Assembly (NCBI RefSeq): GCF_019748715.1
Contig: NZ_JACLBZ010000013.1
Coordinates: forward strand, 28,686-92,685
From: Sporosarcina aquimarina
Lineage (GTDB): Bacteria > Bacillota > Bacilli > Bacillales_A > Planococcaceae
DNA: 64,000 nucleotides
Direction of reading: 5' to 3'
Shown here: piece after piece, positions 7,746 through 16,479 of the stretch
How positions within the stretch are numbered: the first letter of the stretch is position 1
Layout: each line of letters begins with the position of its first letter
Program-made: the position numbers and the translations under genes
Notes under the pieces: model-generated
What the model was told of the DNA's origin: nothing
Seen by the model: only the letters and a program-made list of their open reading frames with translations
Databases searched by the model: none

Positions 7746-8120
7746 CTATCCATTGGTTTTATCCTCATTCACTCCATGGATCTTCTCATACAGTTCATCT
7801 TCAGTTGATATGTCTGCCAATTTAACTTTGGAACGATATGCCGCCCGAATGATCACATGTCCAGCGACTGGTGCTGTCAAAAAAACAAAAGCTATCCCCA
7901 GCAATAACCGCACACTAATGAAATTTTCAGCGGCAAGGAAGTATACAAAAGCACCCGACAGAGTCAAAAGCACTGCGAGTGTTGAGCTCTTGGTCGCGGC
8001 ATGCGATCGGGTATAGACATCCGGCAGCCGGATCAAGCCAAAAACACTGAGGATACTCGCGACAGCTCCGGTCAAAATCAACAATGCACCTGCAAATTCA
8101 CCCATCTCGCTTACGCTCAA
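7746..8120 (-). CDS. mrpG: Mrp Na+/H+ antiporter subunit G
   Basis: A 124-residue last subunit of the Mrp complex. It has three transmembrane segments and the conserved GLIRLPDVYTRSHAATKSST motif typical of MnhG/MrpG. The C-terminus is a charged tail. The TTG start at 8120 has GGGGG 7 nt upstream and overlaps the end of mrpF by about 23 nt; an internal ATG at 8105 is a weaker alternative. It is the final gene of the seven-gene operon. No terminator stands out between it and the repressor gene at 7654. Confidence 0.92.
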   Translation of the reverse strand: MSVSEMGEFAGALLILTGAVASILSVFGLIRLPDVYTRSHAATKSSTLAVLLTLSGAFVYFLAAENFISVRLLLGIAFVFLTAPVAGHVIIRAAYRSKVKLADISTEDELYEKIHGVNEDKTNG

Positions 8121-8382
8121 CGATTTTCCCCCTCTCAATGAATTTAGAAAATGCGATCGTCCCGATGAACGAAAGAATACCGAGAATCAAAATAGCTTCC
8201 AAGAATGCTTTCGTATTCATCATGACTGACACGACAGCAATCGTCGCAATCAAGTTCACGCCAATCACATCTAGTGCCACGACCCGGTCCGGCAACGACG
8301 GACCTAAAATAATCCGAATGACCGCCACTAAAATAGTCAGCGCGAATAAAGTGACAGATATTGTCAGCATACCTGTAATCAT
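8098..8382 (-). CDS. mrpF: Mrp Na+/H+ antiporter subunit F
   Basis: A 94-residue protein with three transmembrane helices. It carries the subunit-F signature RIILGPSLPDRVVALDVIG between the first and second helix. It overlaps mrpE by 4 nt (ATGA) and mrpG by about 23 nt, which indicates translational coupling. MrpF is needed for assembly of the hetero-oligomeric Na+(Li+)/H+ antiporter in the cytoplasmic membrane. Confidence 0.95.
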   Translation of the reverse strand: MITGMLTISVTLFALTILVAVIRIILGPSLPDRVVALDVIGVNLIATIAVVSVMMNTKAFLEAILILGILSFIGTIAFSKFIERGKIVERKRDG

Positions 8383-8861
8383 CGTGTCACCTCCATAATC
8401 GCCTTCTCAAAGTTCTTCAATTGCTTGATGAGACCTTCTCGAGATTCTTCTACGTCCATCGCGTGAATGTACAATTCATTTCCAGAGTGTGAAACCTCCA
8501 TTACGACGGAACCTGGCGTCAGCGTGAGCAACATCGACAGCATCGTTACTTCTACATCACTCGTCAAAATCGTTTCATACTTAAAAATCCCCGGTTTAAT
8601 CCGCAATGTTGGTCGCAAAATCTGAGAAATGACAACCACACTGGACTGAGTCAATTCCCGAATGAAGATGAGCAGGAGCTTACAAGCTGCGTACACTCTG
8701 CGTAAATAAAAATGCATGCCGAAAAAACGGCTCATAAAAAAGATGATGCCGATTCCGACTAAAAACCCCATAAAAAACGTTGTGAATTTCAATTCATCTT
8801 CATCTATCAGAGTCATCCATAAAAATGCGATGAATAAATTCAGCAATAGCTGGACTGGCAT
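8379..8861 (-). CDS. mrpE: Mrp Na+/H+ antiporter subunit E
   Basis: A 160-residue protein. It has hydrophobic N-terminal segments (MPVQLLLNLFIAFLWMTL and FMGFLVGIGIIFFMSRF) and a conserved core, RPTLRIKPGIFKYET then LTLTPGSVVMEV, that defines MnhE/MrpE. The cytoplasmic tail (EESREGLIKQLKNFEKAI) is also typical. It overlaps mrpF by 4 nt and starts 16 nt after mrpD. Confidence 0.95.
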   Translation of the reverse strand: MPVQLLLNLFIAFLWMTLIDEDELKFTTFFMGFLVGIGIIFFMSRFFGMHFYLRRVYAACKLLLIFIRELTQSSVVVISQILRPTLRIKPGIFKYETILTSDVEVTMLSMLLTLTPGSVVMEVSHSGNELYIHAMDVEESREGLIKQLKNFEKAIMEVTR

Positions 8862-8877
8862 GCCGCTCTCCCCCTCT

Positions 8878-10362
8878 CTACTTCAAATCATTATCGAGAA
8901 CTGCCCGAATATATTGTTCTGGATTCGCCAATGTATTAGTTGCATCTTGAATATATGGTGAAAGCAATTCCGCTCCGATTCCCATACCAACCACTAACAT
9001 TGCAAGCAACACAAGCGGCAGTCCGAGCGCCTTCTTAAACGACACTTGGTCATCTTCACTGATCGTCGTTTCTCCCCAAAAGCTATTTAGGAAAATGCGA
9101 AGCAAAGAATACAGAACTCCAATACCGGATATGAACGCGACTGCCAACAACAGATAGGAACCTGTTTCAATCGCCCCTAAACCGATATACACCTTTCCAA
9201 TAAAACCACTTAACGGCGGAATTCCTGCAACTGCTAACATCGTCAGGAAAAATAGCCAGCCCACCAGCGGATAATTCCGGATCAACCCGCTAATTTCATC
9301 GAACTTTGAGCGACCGGTCAAATGTACCACGGTACCCGCCAGTAAAAATAACAATGCTTTACTAGCCATATCGTGAACCAAATAATAACTGGCACCCTGA
9401 AATGCCGTAGTCGTCGAAATTGCAAGTCCTGTTAATACAAAGCCAACTGAAATGATGACATTATAGGAAACAATTTGTCGAATATCCCCGTAGGCAATGG
9501 CACCCAAACAACCACCGATCATCGTGACAACCGCTAATACGCCGATCATTTTAAAGACTAATGGATCGTGAATGAAAATTAGCGTAAACATCCGATATAA
9601 CGCATAAATCCCAACCTTCGTAAGCAGAGCACCAAACAATGCAGCGACTGCTGTAGGAGGTGCAGCATACGACCCGGGGAGCCAGAAGTATAGGAGCAGT
9701 CCAGCTTTCAAACTGAATACTATTAAGAACACGATACTGATCAAAGTAAGCAATGGTCCTTGACCAGCTTCTGCGACACGAACCGCGATATGCGCCATAT
9801 TCAAAGTACCGACCGTGCCATACAGATATGCAATGCCCAGCAAGAAGAACCAAGATGCCAGCACATTGATCAGCACATAAGTAATACCTTCCTTCAGTTG
9901 CATCTTGCGTCCGCCTAAGGTAAGAAGAACATATGATGCCAGCAGCATGACTTCAAAACAGACAAATAGATTAAACAAATCACCCGTCAGAAAAGATCCG
10001 TTAACACCCGCCACTAAAAATAGAAAGAATGGATAAAAAAACATCTTTTCCGTTTCTATACCTGTCGTCACGAATGCATAGAGCAATATTATGCTCGATA
10101 CAACACAAGCTGCCAAAACAAGTAACATCGCAAATGAATCACCTACAAATAATATGCCATGTGGCGGTAACCAATCCCCAAAATCCAATCGCATAATACC
10201 TGTACGGCGGATATATTCCAAACAATAAGCCGCAACACCGGCTGACAGCACCATCGTCAATAGGCTCAGCACACGCTGAACCCTAATATACGGCCTGAAA
10301 AGCACTAGGATTACACCCATCAATACAGGCAGAATCATAGGCAACACTAGTAAATTATTCAT
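8878..10362 (-). CDS. mrpD: Mrp Na+/H+ antiporter subunit D
   Basis: A 494-residue polytopic protein with about 14 transmembrane helices, homologous to the proton-pumping NuoM/N subunits of complex I. Conserved features include FNLFVCFEVMLLASYVLL (the glutamate in helix 5), SLKAGLLLYFWLPGSYAAPP (the Lys in helix 7) and MASKALLFLLAGTVVH. Those charged residues form the proton path in the family. The gene overlaps mrpC by 8 nt. Confidence 0.96.
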   Translation of the reverse strand: MNNLLVLPMILPVLMGVILVLFRPYIRVQRVLSLLTMVLSAGVAAYCLEYIRRTGIMRLDFGDWLPPHGILFVGDSFAMLLVLAACVVSSIILLYAFVTTGIETEKMFFYPFFLFLVAGVNGSFLTGDLFNLFVCFEVMLLASYVLLTLGGRKMQLKEGITYVLINVLASWFFLLGIAYLYGTVGTLNMAHIAVRVAEAGQGPLLTLISIVFLIVFSLKAGLLLYFWLPGSYAAPPTAVAALFGALLTKVGIYALYRMFTLIFIHDPLVFKMIGVLAVVTMIGGCLGAIAYGDIRQIVSYNVIISVGFVLTGLAISTTTAFQGASYYLVHDMASKALLFLLAGTVVHLTGRSKFDEISGLIRNYPLVGWLFFLTMLAVAGIPPLSGFIGKVYIGLGAIETGSYLLLAVAFISGIGVLYSLLRIFLNSFWGETTISEDDQVSFKKALGLPLVLLAMLVVGMGIGAELLSPYIQDATNTLANPEQYIRAVLDNDLK

Positions 10363-10687
10363 CTTGGTGCCCTCGCAATTCAGGTCCTCGACCAGATTCC
10401 TGATAGACGCGGTATGCCAGCACTAATAAAAATGCCGTCACAGCGAAGCTAATGACAATCGCCGTTAAAATCAAAGCTTGCGGCAAAGCATCCGTATATT
10501 CTGCTGCTGTTTCATGAAGCAACGGCACATCCCCTTTCTTCAAACCGCCCATCGTTAGTAATAATAAATGAATGGCATGAGAAAGAATCGCCGTACCTAA
10601 AATAACTCGCAACATTTCTTTCGATAGAAGCAAATAAACACCGACCATCACCAACACACCAACCAGAAGGGTAATTAATGTTTCCAT
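10355..10687 (-). CDS. mrpC: Mrp Na+/H+ antiporter subunit C
   Basis: A 110-residue NuoK-like subunit with three transmembrane helices. It includes the TAILSHAIHLLLLTMGG stretch and the conserved LPQALILTAIVISFAVTAF helix. The start overlaps the last base of mrpB (TAATG), so the two genes are translationally coupled. Confidence 0.95.
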   Translation of the reverse strand: METLITLLVGVLVMVGVYLLLSKEMLRVILGTAILSHAIHLLLLTMGGLKKGDVPLLHETAAEYTDALPQALILTAIVISFAVTAFLLVLAYRVYQESGRGPELRGHQDE

Positions 10688-11097
10688 TACTCCACATCCT
10701 CACTGATTCCCAAAATAATCGTTACTACCACTCCAAGTACCGTCAGTGCGACGCCCGCTTCGAAAATTGTCATAGTTCCAAGTTCCGTCTCTCCGAAAAC
10801 CGGTAGATCGAATTCTCTTGTCGACTGCGATAAAAAAGGAACACCAAACAATAAAGATAAAACGCCTGTCCCTACTGCCAATAAAACACCTAACGCAGCC
10901 ACCCGCTTAAAATCGAATGGCGTGCCTCGGTGAACCGTCTCAATATCATATACAAGATAAAGCAAGACGAACGCAGAAGAGAGCACCAAACCGCCGATGA
11001 AGCCGCCACCTGGATTGTTGTGGCCAGATATAAACAGCTCCACGCCAAATGTTAAAATAATGAAGAATACAATTTTCGTTACGGTCTGCAGGATCAC
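10687..11097 (-). CDS. mrpB: Mrp Na+/H+ antiporter subunit B
   Basis: A 136-residue protein with four transmembrane helices. It has the FISGHNNPGGGFIGGLVLSS motif diagnostic of MnhB/MrpB. It begins 1 nt after mrpA ends. In this operon it is a separate gene and is not fused to the MrpA C-terminus. Confidence 0.96.
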   Translation of the reverse strand: MILQTVTKIVFFIILTFGVELFISGHNNPGGGFIGGLVLSSAFVLLYLVYDIETVHRGTPFDFKRVAALGVLLAVGTGVLSLLFGVPFLSQSTREFDLPVFGETELGTMTIFEAGVALTVLGVVVTIILGISEDVE

Positions 11098-11098
11098 A

Positions 11099-13513
11099 TC
11101 ATTTTTCTTCAGGACGATCCACTCCCTTCTTGCGCCGCAGCTTCACTAACGAGAACACACCAAGTCCGGCGATAAACAGCACCAACACTTCCAGCATCGT
11201 ATCAAACGCCCGGAAATCACCGAGGATGGTATTAACTACGTTCAGCCCTCCCGCAATGCGCGAAGCTGTTTCATAATAAATCGAGATAGTTGGATACAAC
11301 GAATGACCTTGGACCAACAAAGCCACTACAGTGACAATGACTCCCGAAGCCGCTGCAATCAGCCCATTGCGCCATCTCATGGATACCGCTCTATGTTCCG
11401 CTCTCCACTCAGGTAAAAAGTAAAAGCACAGTAAGAACAACACAGTCGTAACTGTCTCCACAATAATTTGTGTCAAAGCCAAATCAGGTGCGCGGAATAC
11501 GACAAATAAAATCGCTATGGAATACCCAAGCACACCGTTTAGAATTATGGCTGTAATTCGGGAGCGCGCAAACAAAACCGCCACGCTCGAACACATCATC
11601 ACAAAAACGATGACGCCTTCATTCATTTCTATAGGTGCATCGTTTGAAAAATCAAAGACAAATTGCTGGAAACCAGCTAATCCGATTCCGATAAACGCAA
11701 TGAAAATCAGCATGATATATGCGACATAATCACGCACAGAACCCGTCATATAGCCTCTCGTAACACGTGTCGCCACTCGTTCCATCCGTAAGAGTGTCCC
11801 ATTATAGAAACGATCCAACGTCCATTGCAGAACTCCTAATCGATAGACGCCTTTCCAGTAACGTAAATAACGATAGAGCAAGGTTCCCGCTATGATTACA
11901 CCAAGCGTCATAAAGACCGGAGCCTTCCATCCATGCCAAACATGGATCTCAGGAACCAAGCCTTCCATATTCCCAAGATGCGGATACACCGCAAGCATGG
12001 CAGGTCCCAAAATATACGTCCCCAAAATATTCGGAAAGAAGAAAATCAAAAGTACTAAACTGCCTAGCACAATTGGCGCCACCAACATTTGGATGGGTGC
12101 TTCATGAGCAGGGCGCTGGCCGGGGAACGGTTCTGGCACCTTTCCCAAAAAGGACTGAAACACAATAACCATACAATAGATGAAAGTAAAGACACTGCCG
12201 ACCCATGCAACGATGGGAAAGAGCAGAGCAAGTGAATCCATCGTCAATAAGTTGGCATTTTTCAGTGACAGCATGGCCTCAAAAAATAGCTCTTTACTTA
12301 AGAAACCATTGAAAGGAGGCAATCCTGCCATGGAAAAACTCCCGATCAACGCAATCGTAAACGTGATCGGCATAATTGTCGCCAAACCACCCAACCGTCT
12401 AATATTACGCGTCCCAAGCTGATGGTCTAAAATTCCGACAACCATGAACAGCGATCCCTTAAAGGTCGAGTGATTGACCAAATGAAATAATGCAGCAAAT
12501 GTAGCCGCTGTAAATAGCGCCACGTGCGAGCTTTCTGAAGAAGCAAATGCAAGTGAGCCAACGCCGAGCAGGCTCATGATCATACCGAGCTGACTCACCG
12601 TTGAAAAGGCCAATAACGCCTTCAAATCGGTCTGTTTCACAGCATTGACAGACCCCCATAGCATCGTCAACAGACCCACACATGAAACGATATAGAACCA
12701 CACCGCATGACCCGCAAATACAGGTGTAAAGCGTGCAACGAGATAAATACCGGCTTTCACCATCGTGGCAGAATGCAAATACGCACTGACCGGAGTTGGT
12801 GCCTCCATGGCATCAGGCAGCCAAATATGGAAAGGAAACTGCGCGGATTTTGTAAACGCACCCAACAATACGAGCAGCATGGCAGGGATGAAAAGAGAAT
12901 CTGCAGCGATGATATCGCGCATTCCGATCAATTCACGTAAACTAAATGTTCCGGTCATCGTGTATAGCATTAAAAACCCTGCCAGCATGAAAATACCGCC
13001 AGTCACGGTGATCAACATCGACTTTTTAGCACCATATCTTGATTGCTTACGGTGGAACCAGAATGCAATCAGCAAGAAAGAGGAAATACTTGTTAATTCC
13101 CAAAAAACATACAGAACGATCAGATTATCAGACAAAACTACTCCGAGCATCGCACCCATGAACAGTAGTAAATATGTATAAAAGCGGCCAATCGCTTCTC
13201 GTTCAGAAAGATAAAATATTGAATAGAAAACGACTAGACTACCAATCCCTGTAATCAACAAGGCAAAAATCATACTTAGCCCATCTAAATACGTCAAAAA
13301 ATAGACATCCGCCGAAGGTATCCAAGGAAGGGAATATGTATAAGTTGCGCCATGTGAAAGCGAGGGAACTAAACGAAGAAGAAGTATGAATAATAGCAAG
13401 GGAACAATGATTACAAACCAACCGATTTTCCTACCGGTTAAAAATTTATGTACGAATGGCACCAAACATGCCGCGATAAATGGAATAAAAATTGCCAGCA
13501 AGACGGTAATCAA
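11099..13513 (-). CDS. mrpA: Mrp Na+/H+ antiporter subunit A
   Basis: An 804-residue, about 20-helix protein. The N-terminal two thirds are a NuoL-like proton channel: VLYVFWELTSISSFLLI with the helix-5 Glu, KSAQFPFHIWLPDAMEAPTP, and MVKAGIYLVARFTP. The C-terminal part is the MrpA-specific extension, including AILFVVFRAPDLALTQIIVE. The start is TTG at 13513 with AGGAGGTG 5 nt upstream. It is the first gene of mrpABCDEFG, a secondary Na+/H+ antiporter used for alkali and sodium tolerance. The 260-nt region upstream is shared with the divergent USP-domain gene. Confidence 0.96.
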   Translation of the reverse strand: MITVLLAIFIPFIAACLVPFVHKFLTGRKIGWFVIIVPLLLFILLLRLVPSLSHGATYTYSLPWIPSADVYFLTYLDGLSMIFALLITGIGSLVVFYSIFYLSEREAIGRFYTYLLLFMGAMLGVVLSDNLIVLYVFWELTSISSFLLIAFWFHRKQSRYGAKKSMLITVTGGIFMLAGFLMLYTMTGTFSLRELIGMRDIIAADSLFIPAMLLVLLGAFTKSAQFPFHIWLPDAMEAPTPVSAYLHSATMVKAGIYLVARFTPVFAGHAVWFYIVSCVGLLTMLWGSVNAVKQTDLKALLAFSTVSQLGMIMSLLGVGSLAFASSESSHVALFTAATFAALFHLVNHSTFKGSLFMVVGILDHQLGTRNIRRLGGLATIMPITFTIALIGSFSMAGLPPFNGFLSKELFFEAMLSLKNANLLTMDSLALLFPIVAWVGSVFTFIYCMVIVFQSFLGKVPEPFPGQRPAHEAPIQMLVAPIVLGSLVLLIFFFPNILGTYILGPAMLAVYPHLGNMEGLVPEIHVWHGWKAPVFMTLGVIIAGTLLYRYLRYWKGVYRLGVLQWTLDRFYNGTLLRMERVATRVTRGYMTGSVRDYVAYIMLIFIAFIGIGLAGFQQFVFDFSNDAPIEMNEGVIVFVMMCSSVAVLFARSRITAIILNGVLGYSIAILFVVFRAPDLALTQIIVETVTTVLFLLCFYFLPEWRAEHRAVSMRWRNGLIAAASGVIVTVVALLVQGHSLYPTISIYYETASRIAGGLNVVNTILGDFRAFDTMLEVLVLFIAGLGVFSLVKLRRKKGVDRPEEK

Positions 13514-13686
13514 CCTTACACCTCCTAAAAAATTCTAACGTAAACATCGACTAACCACCCAACTCCTCTTGACTGAACCCCATACGTTATGCATAATGGG
13601 ACTCTAAGCAAAGAGTATATTGTCTACTCGAAAGTATACACTACTTTACAGGAATTCGCATAGAAAACGCAGTTGAAATGTTGTAT

Positions 13687-13706
13687 GGTTGCTGAAGTAT
13701 GCAACC
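13687..13706. promoter_or_regulatory. Inverted repeat between mrpA and the USP-domain gene
   Basis: GGTTGC and GCAACC are separated by 8 nt (TGAAGTAT) in the divergent intergenic region, about 67 nt before the plus-strand start codon. It could be an operator or a 5'-leader hairpin. No riboswitch consensus is recognisable here. Confidence 0.3.
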
Positions 13707-13773
13707 AAATAGATAGGATGTATACAGTGGTAAACTAATTATTTTATCGAATATGAAGAGGTGAAGAGTCATT

Positions 13774-14448
13774 ATGGGCAAAATGAAAAGCCGTATGGAC
13801 GAGAGTATTCTCGTTTGTGTGTACTACGGTCCAAATGGTGAACGTCTCATTAAAAGAGGATATAAAATCGCAGCAATCATGGATTGTCCGCTGTACATCT
13901 TAACCGTCGATCCTGCACCACTGGATGACTTTGATGCGGAGAAATCGGAGTACATCGAACGCTGGCAAGAACTTGCTGAAGAGCTAGACGTGGAAGCGTT
14001 CATTATCCGAGACGATGAAACGCGACCCGCAGCCAAGGTCATTAAAGAAGTCGCACACCAATACGGCATCACACAAATCATCATCGGGCAAACAGCGCAA
14101 AGCCGTTGGGAAGAAATTACGAAAGGCTCCTTCATGAACGTACTGCTAAGAGAGATCCCATTCGTTGACTTCCATGTAGTCTCTGTAGATCGGGCGATCA
14201 AACATGAGGAGGAAGGGTCTTTTGAAAAAGGCGTGCGTGCCTACCTTGTTCAAGACGGTGATGGTTATCGCATTAATTTCACACTCTCCAAACGTGCACA
14301 ATACGAAGGTATCTTCTTCAAAGAAATTGGAACAGATTTTAATAACGGCATTTTTAAATTCATGCAAAACAATAAAATTTGCCAAGTTCAAATTGAAGAG
14401 GACCAAGTGCTGGAAACGAGCAAGATTCAATGCAAAGTCTATGATTAA
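13774..14448 (+). CDS. KdpD-type universal stress (USP) domain protein beside mrp
   Basis: A 224-residue protein. Residues 8-145 form a USP fold closest to the USP domain of KdpD sensor kinases: ESILVCVYYGPNGERLIKRG at the start and ITQIIIGQTAQSRWEE followed by GSFMNVLLRE at the end. The G-x2-x9-G-S/T pattern suggests an intact nucleotide-binding loop. There is no kinase domain and no transmembrane segment. The last ~75 residues form a second, mostly beta domain that I do not recognise. GAGGTGA lies 9 nt before the ATG. Divergence from mrpA suggests a role in sensing or adjusting Na+/K+ status, but that is inference. Confidence 0.75.
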   Translation: MGKMKSRMDESILVCVYYGPNGERLIKRGYKIAAIMDCPLYILTVDPAPLDDFDAEKSEYIERWQELAEELDVEAFIIRDDETRPAAKVIKEVAHQYGITQIIIGQTAQSRWEEITKGSFMNVLLREIPFVDFHVVSVDRAIKHEEEGSFEKGVRAYLVQDGDGYRINFTLSKRAQYEGIFFKEIGTDFNNGIFKFMQNNKICQVQIEEDQVLETSKIQCKVYD

Positions 14449-14474
14449 TACTGACATCTGTGCATATCATTTTG

Positions 14475-14514
14475 AAAAAAAAGCAGCATCCCGACTTTCG
14501 GGATGCTGCTTCTT
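14475..14514. terminator. Bidirectional terminator between the USP gene and murB
   Basis: AAGCAGCATCCCG and CGGGATGCTGCTT form a 13-bp stem around a short loop, with A-run and T-run flanks. It serves the two convergent genes. Confidence 0.9.
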
Positions 14515-14515
14515 A

Positions 14516-15436
14516 TCATTCAGAGAGCTCTTCTCCTACTATTTTCACTTCCATCTCCAGATCGATTCCAAATTTCTTTTTGACTTCTGCTCTCACCATT
14601 TCAATCGTCTGGATATAATCTGTTGCAGTTGCGTCTTTTTTATTAACGATAAACCCGGCATGTTTCGTAGAAACTTCTGCTCCGCCAAATCCTTTGCCTT
14701 GCAGCCCACTATCTTGAATCAATTTTCCTGCAAAATAGCCTGGCGGTCGCTTGAAAACACTGCCCGCCGAAGGATATTCAAGAGGCTGCTTAGATTCGCG
14801 CTGAAACGTAAGGTCTGCCACAGCCGCATCGATATCACATTGTACGCCAGGCGTCAATTGGAATTCAGCAGATAGTACATAGTAGCCTTTCGTTGTAATA
14901 ATGCTTTTTCGATAACCAAGTTCCAGCTCTTCTTTGGATAGAATGAAGATCTTCCCCGTATCATCCATCAATGTAGCTTGTGTAATAATATCCTTGATCT
15001 CACCGCCGTATGCCCCGGCATTCATTGCCATTGCTCCGCCGATCGATCCTGGAATCCCACAAGCAAACTCCAAACCAGTCAAGCAAGCTTTTGCCGCTGC
15101 CTTGGATGCATCGATGATATGTGCCCCCGCTTCCGCGATTAGCGTACTTTCCTTAATCTGAATTTCATTAAGATTGGCCATGTACAGGACAATCCCACGA
15201 ACACCGCCATCCCGTACAACCATATTCGATCCGTTACCCAATAATAAAATCGGAATGTTTTGTTCATATGCGTAGGTTACAACTGCTTGCACTTCTTCTA
15301 TAGTTCCAGGTGCTACGACAACATCTGCTTTTCCACCTAGACGCGTTTTCGTGTATTTGTTTAGCGGTTCATCAAGCAATACCCAACCGTTCTTTATTTT
15401 CATTTGAAGGTCTTCAAACCAGCGATGTTTTGACAT
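14516..15436 (-). CDS. murB: UDP-N-acetylenolpyruvoylglucosamine reductase MurB
   Basis: A 306-residue FAD enzyme that reduces UDP-GlcNAc-enolpyruvate to UDP-MurNAc in peptidoglycan synthesis in the cytoplasm. FAD-binding motifs are present: TRLGGKADVVVAP, ILLLGNGSNMVVRDGG and CGIPGSIGGAMAMNAGAYGG. The catalytic serine motif is YPSAGSVFKRP, and the type IIa MurB C-terminus ends in the usual Glu-containing block (GAEVSTKHAGFIVN). AGGA and GGAT lie upstream of the ATG at 15436; the exact start may be a few codons later. It appears to be a single gene. Confidence 0.95.
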   Translation of the reverse strand: MSKHRWFEDLQMKIKNGWVLLDEPLNKYTKTRLGGKADVVVAPGTIEEVQAVVTYAYEQNIPILLLGNGSNMVVRDGGVRGIVLYMANLNEIQIKESTLIAEAGAHIIDASKAAAKACLTGLEFACGIPGSIGGAMAMNAGAYGGEIKDIITQATLMDDTGKIFILSKEELELGYRKSIITTKGYYVLSAEFQLTPGVQCDIDAAVADLTFQRESKQPLEYPSAGSVFKRPPGYFAGKLIQDSGLQGKGFGGAEVSTKHAGFIVNKKDATATDYIQTIEMVRAEVKKKFGIDLEMEVKIVGEELSE

Positions 15437-15600
15437 TCACATCCAGTCCTTTCACTTTACCTGTCTCCAAACAAGGAAACATTCTTATCACTCTATTAGT
15501 ATGCTTCCAATCGGTCTTTTTGACAAGGTTTTTCATTTTGACTTTTATAGGCTTTTCCTTTACAGTTTACATAACTAAAGACCCACAAGGAGGAGAGTAA

Positions 15601-16110
15601 GTGAATAAATGGAAAGTTGATTCCACAGCATCCACTGTCGAATTTTCCGTTCCCCATATGATGGTATCGAGCGTGAAGGGTAAGTTTGAAGAGTTTTCAG
15701 GGGAAATCGAAGGAAATGCACTGGATTTGGCGAAGAGTTCTGTCCAGTTTCAAGTGGCTGTTCGTTCTATTCAGACAGACAATAAGGAGCGCGATGTGCA
15801 TTTATGCTCACAAGACTTTTTTGACGCACAATCCTTTCCATATATGTCGTTTCTCTCTCGATCTATTTATCTAGAGAAGGATAATATGTATAGAATGACT
15901 GGAGATTTGACCATTAAACAGACTACGAAAAAGCTATTGTTTTGTGTTACACCTTTAGCGCCTGAAACATTTGATGCCCGCTATCTAGCTGAAGGCAAGA
16001 TTAAGAGGAAAGAATTTGGCCTGACATGGAATAGGGCTATCGAAGCAGGCGGTGTCATGGTCGGCGATACAATTGATATTCAGCTGACCATTGCCGTAAA
16101 GAAAAAATGA
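15601..16110 (+). CDS. YceI family lipid-binding-like protein
   Basis: A 169-residue protein of the YceI family, an eight-stranded lipocalin-like barrel that in other bacteria binds polyisoprenoids. It starts NKWKVDSTASTVEFSVPHMM, the usual first strands. KSSVQFQVAVRSIQTDNKERD is followed by the FFDAQSFPYMSF motif, and the C-terminus has EFGLTWNRAIEAGGVMVGD. The GTG start has GGAGGAG 5 nt upstream. There is no signal peptide, so it is probably cytoplasmic, as is common in Firmicutes. Confidence 0.92.
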   Translation: MNKWKVDSTASTVEFSVPHMMVSSVKGKFEEFSGEIEGNALDLAKSSVQFQVAVRSIQTDNKERDVHLCSQDFFDAQSFPYMSFLSRSIYLEKDNMYRMTGDLTIKQTTKKLLFCVTPLAPETFDARYLAEGKIKRKEFGLTWNRAIEAGGVMVGDTIDIQLTIAVKKK

Positions 16111-16162
16111 AAATGCCTGAACAGATGAATACCAGTGCTCAGTCAGAAGCATTTGCTTTTTA
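16111..16162 (+). terminator. Weak stem-loop after the YceI gene
   Basis: AAATGC and GCATTT are separated by ~32 nt and followed by GCTTTTTACT. The stem is short and the terminator function uncertain. Confidence 0.3.
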
Positions 16163-16200
16163 CTGAATTTAAACGAAGATCAAATTGCCCAGTCTACGCA

Positions 16201-16264
16201 ATTTAGGGATTGAAGCGGAAGACGGTCGACTCCGGGAAAGCGTACCGTCTAGAGCGCAAATCCT
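16201..16264. repeat. Decayed intergenic repeat with imperfect inverted arms
   Basis: In the 16111-16479 gene-free stretch, arms GGGATTGAAGCGGAAGACGG and CCGTCTAGAGCGCAAATCCT flank CGACTCCGGGAAAGCG. I recall sequences of this kind (GCGGAAGGCG..CGACTCC..CCGCCTGGAGCGCAATCC) as intergenic repeats in Planococcaceae and related Bacillales. This looks like a short, internally deleted copy. The rest of the gap shows no gene. Confidence 0.45.
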
Positions 16265-16425
16265 CACGGATACCCCCCTGCCGCACTTACTCGGCGAAAA
16301 CTTGACCAGCTGTATTCGTATAACTTTTGCTTCACTTAAAATGGAAATCTCGATAATAACAATGTGAAATATCTCCAGATCATCTCATCTGGTAAGGTAA
16401 CTCAATAATCTCGTACATTTAAAGA

Positions 16426-16466
16426 AGCAACAGCCGAAATGCCATACGAGCATTCCGACTGCTGCT
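16426..16466 (-). terminator. Terminator of the DsbA/FrnE-like gene
   Basis: AGCAACAGCCGAAATGC pairs with GCATTCCGACTGCTGCT across a 7-nt loop, with wobbles and two mismatches. It lies just downstream of the minus-strand gene ending at 16480. Confidence 0.75.
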
Positions 16467-16479
16467 TTGCTATCCTTAT

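Noticed and set aside
12765..13181. A 138-codon frame antisense to mrpA
   Set aside because: mrpA is conserved throughout on the opposite strand; this frame has no family features.
13514..13773. A riboswitch (for example for cyclic di-AMP) upstream of the USP gene or mrpA
   Set aside because: I looked for the characteristic conserved stretches and saw none, only a short inverted repeat.
14204..14875. A 223-codon plus-strand frame across the USP-gene end and murB
   Set aside because: It crosses a terminator, is antisense to conserved murB, and its translation shows no family feature.
16185..16367. A 60-codon frame in the decayed repeat
   Set aside because: It has no binding site, and the sequence is explained by an intergenic repeat.
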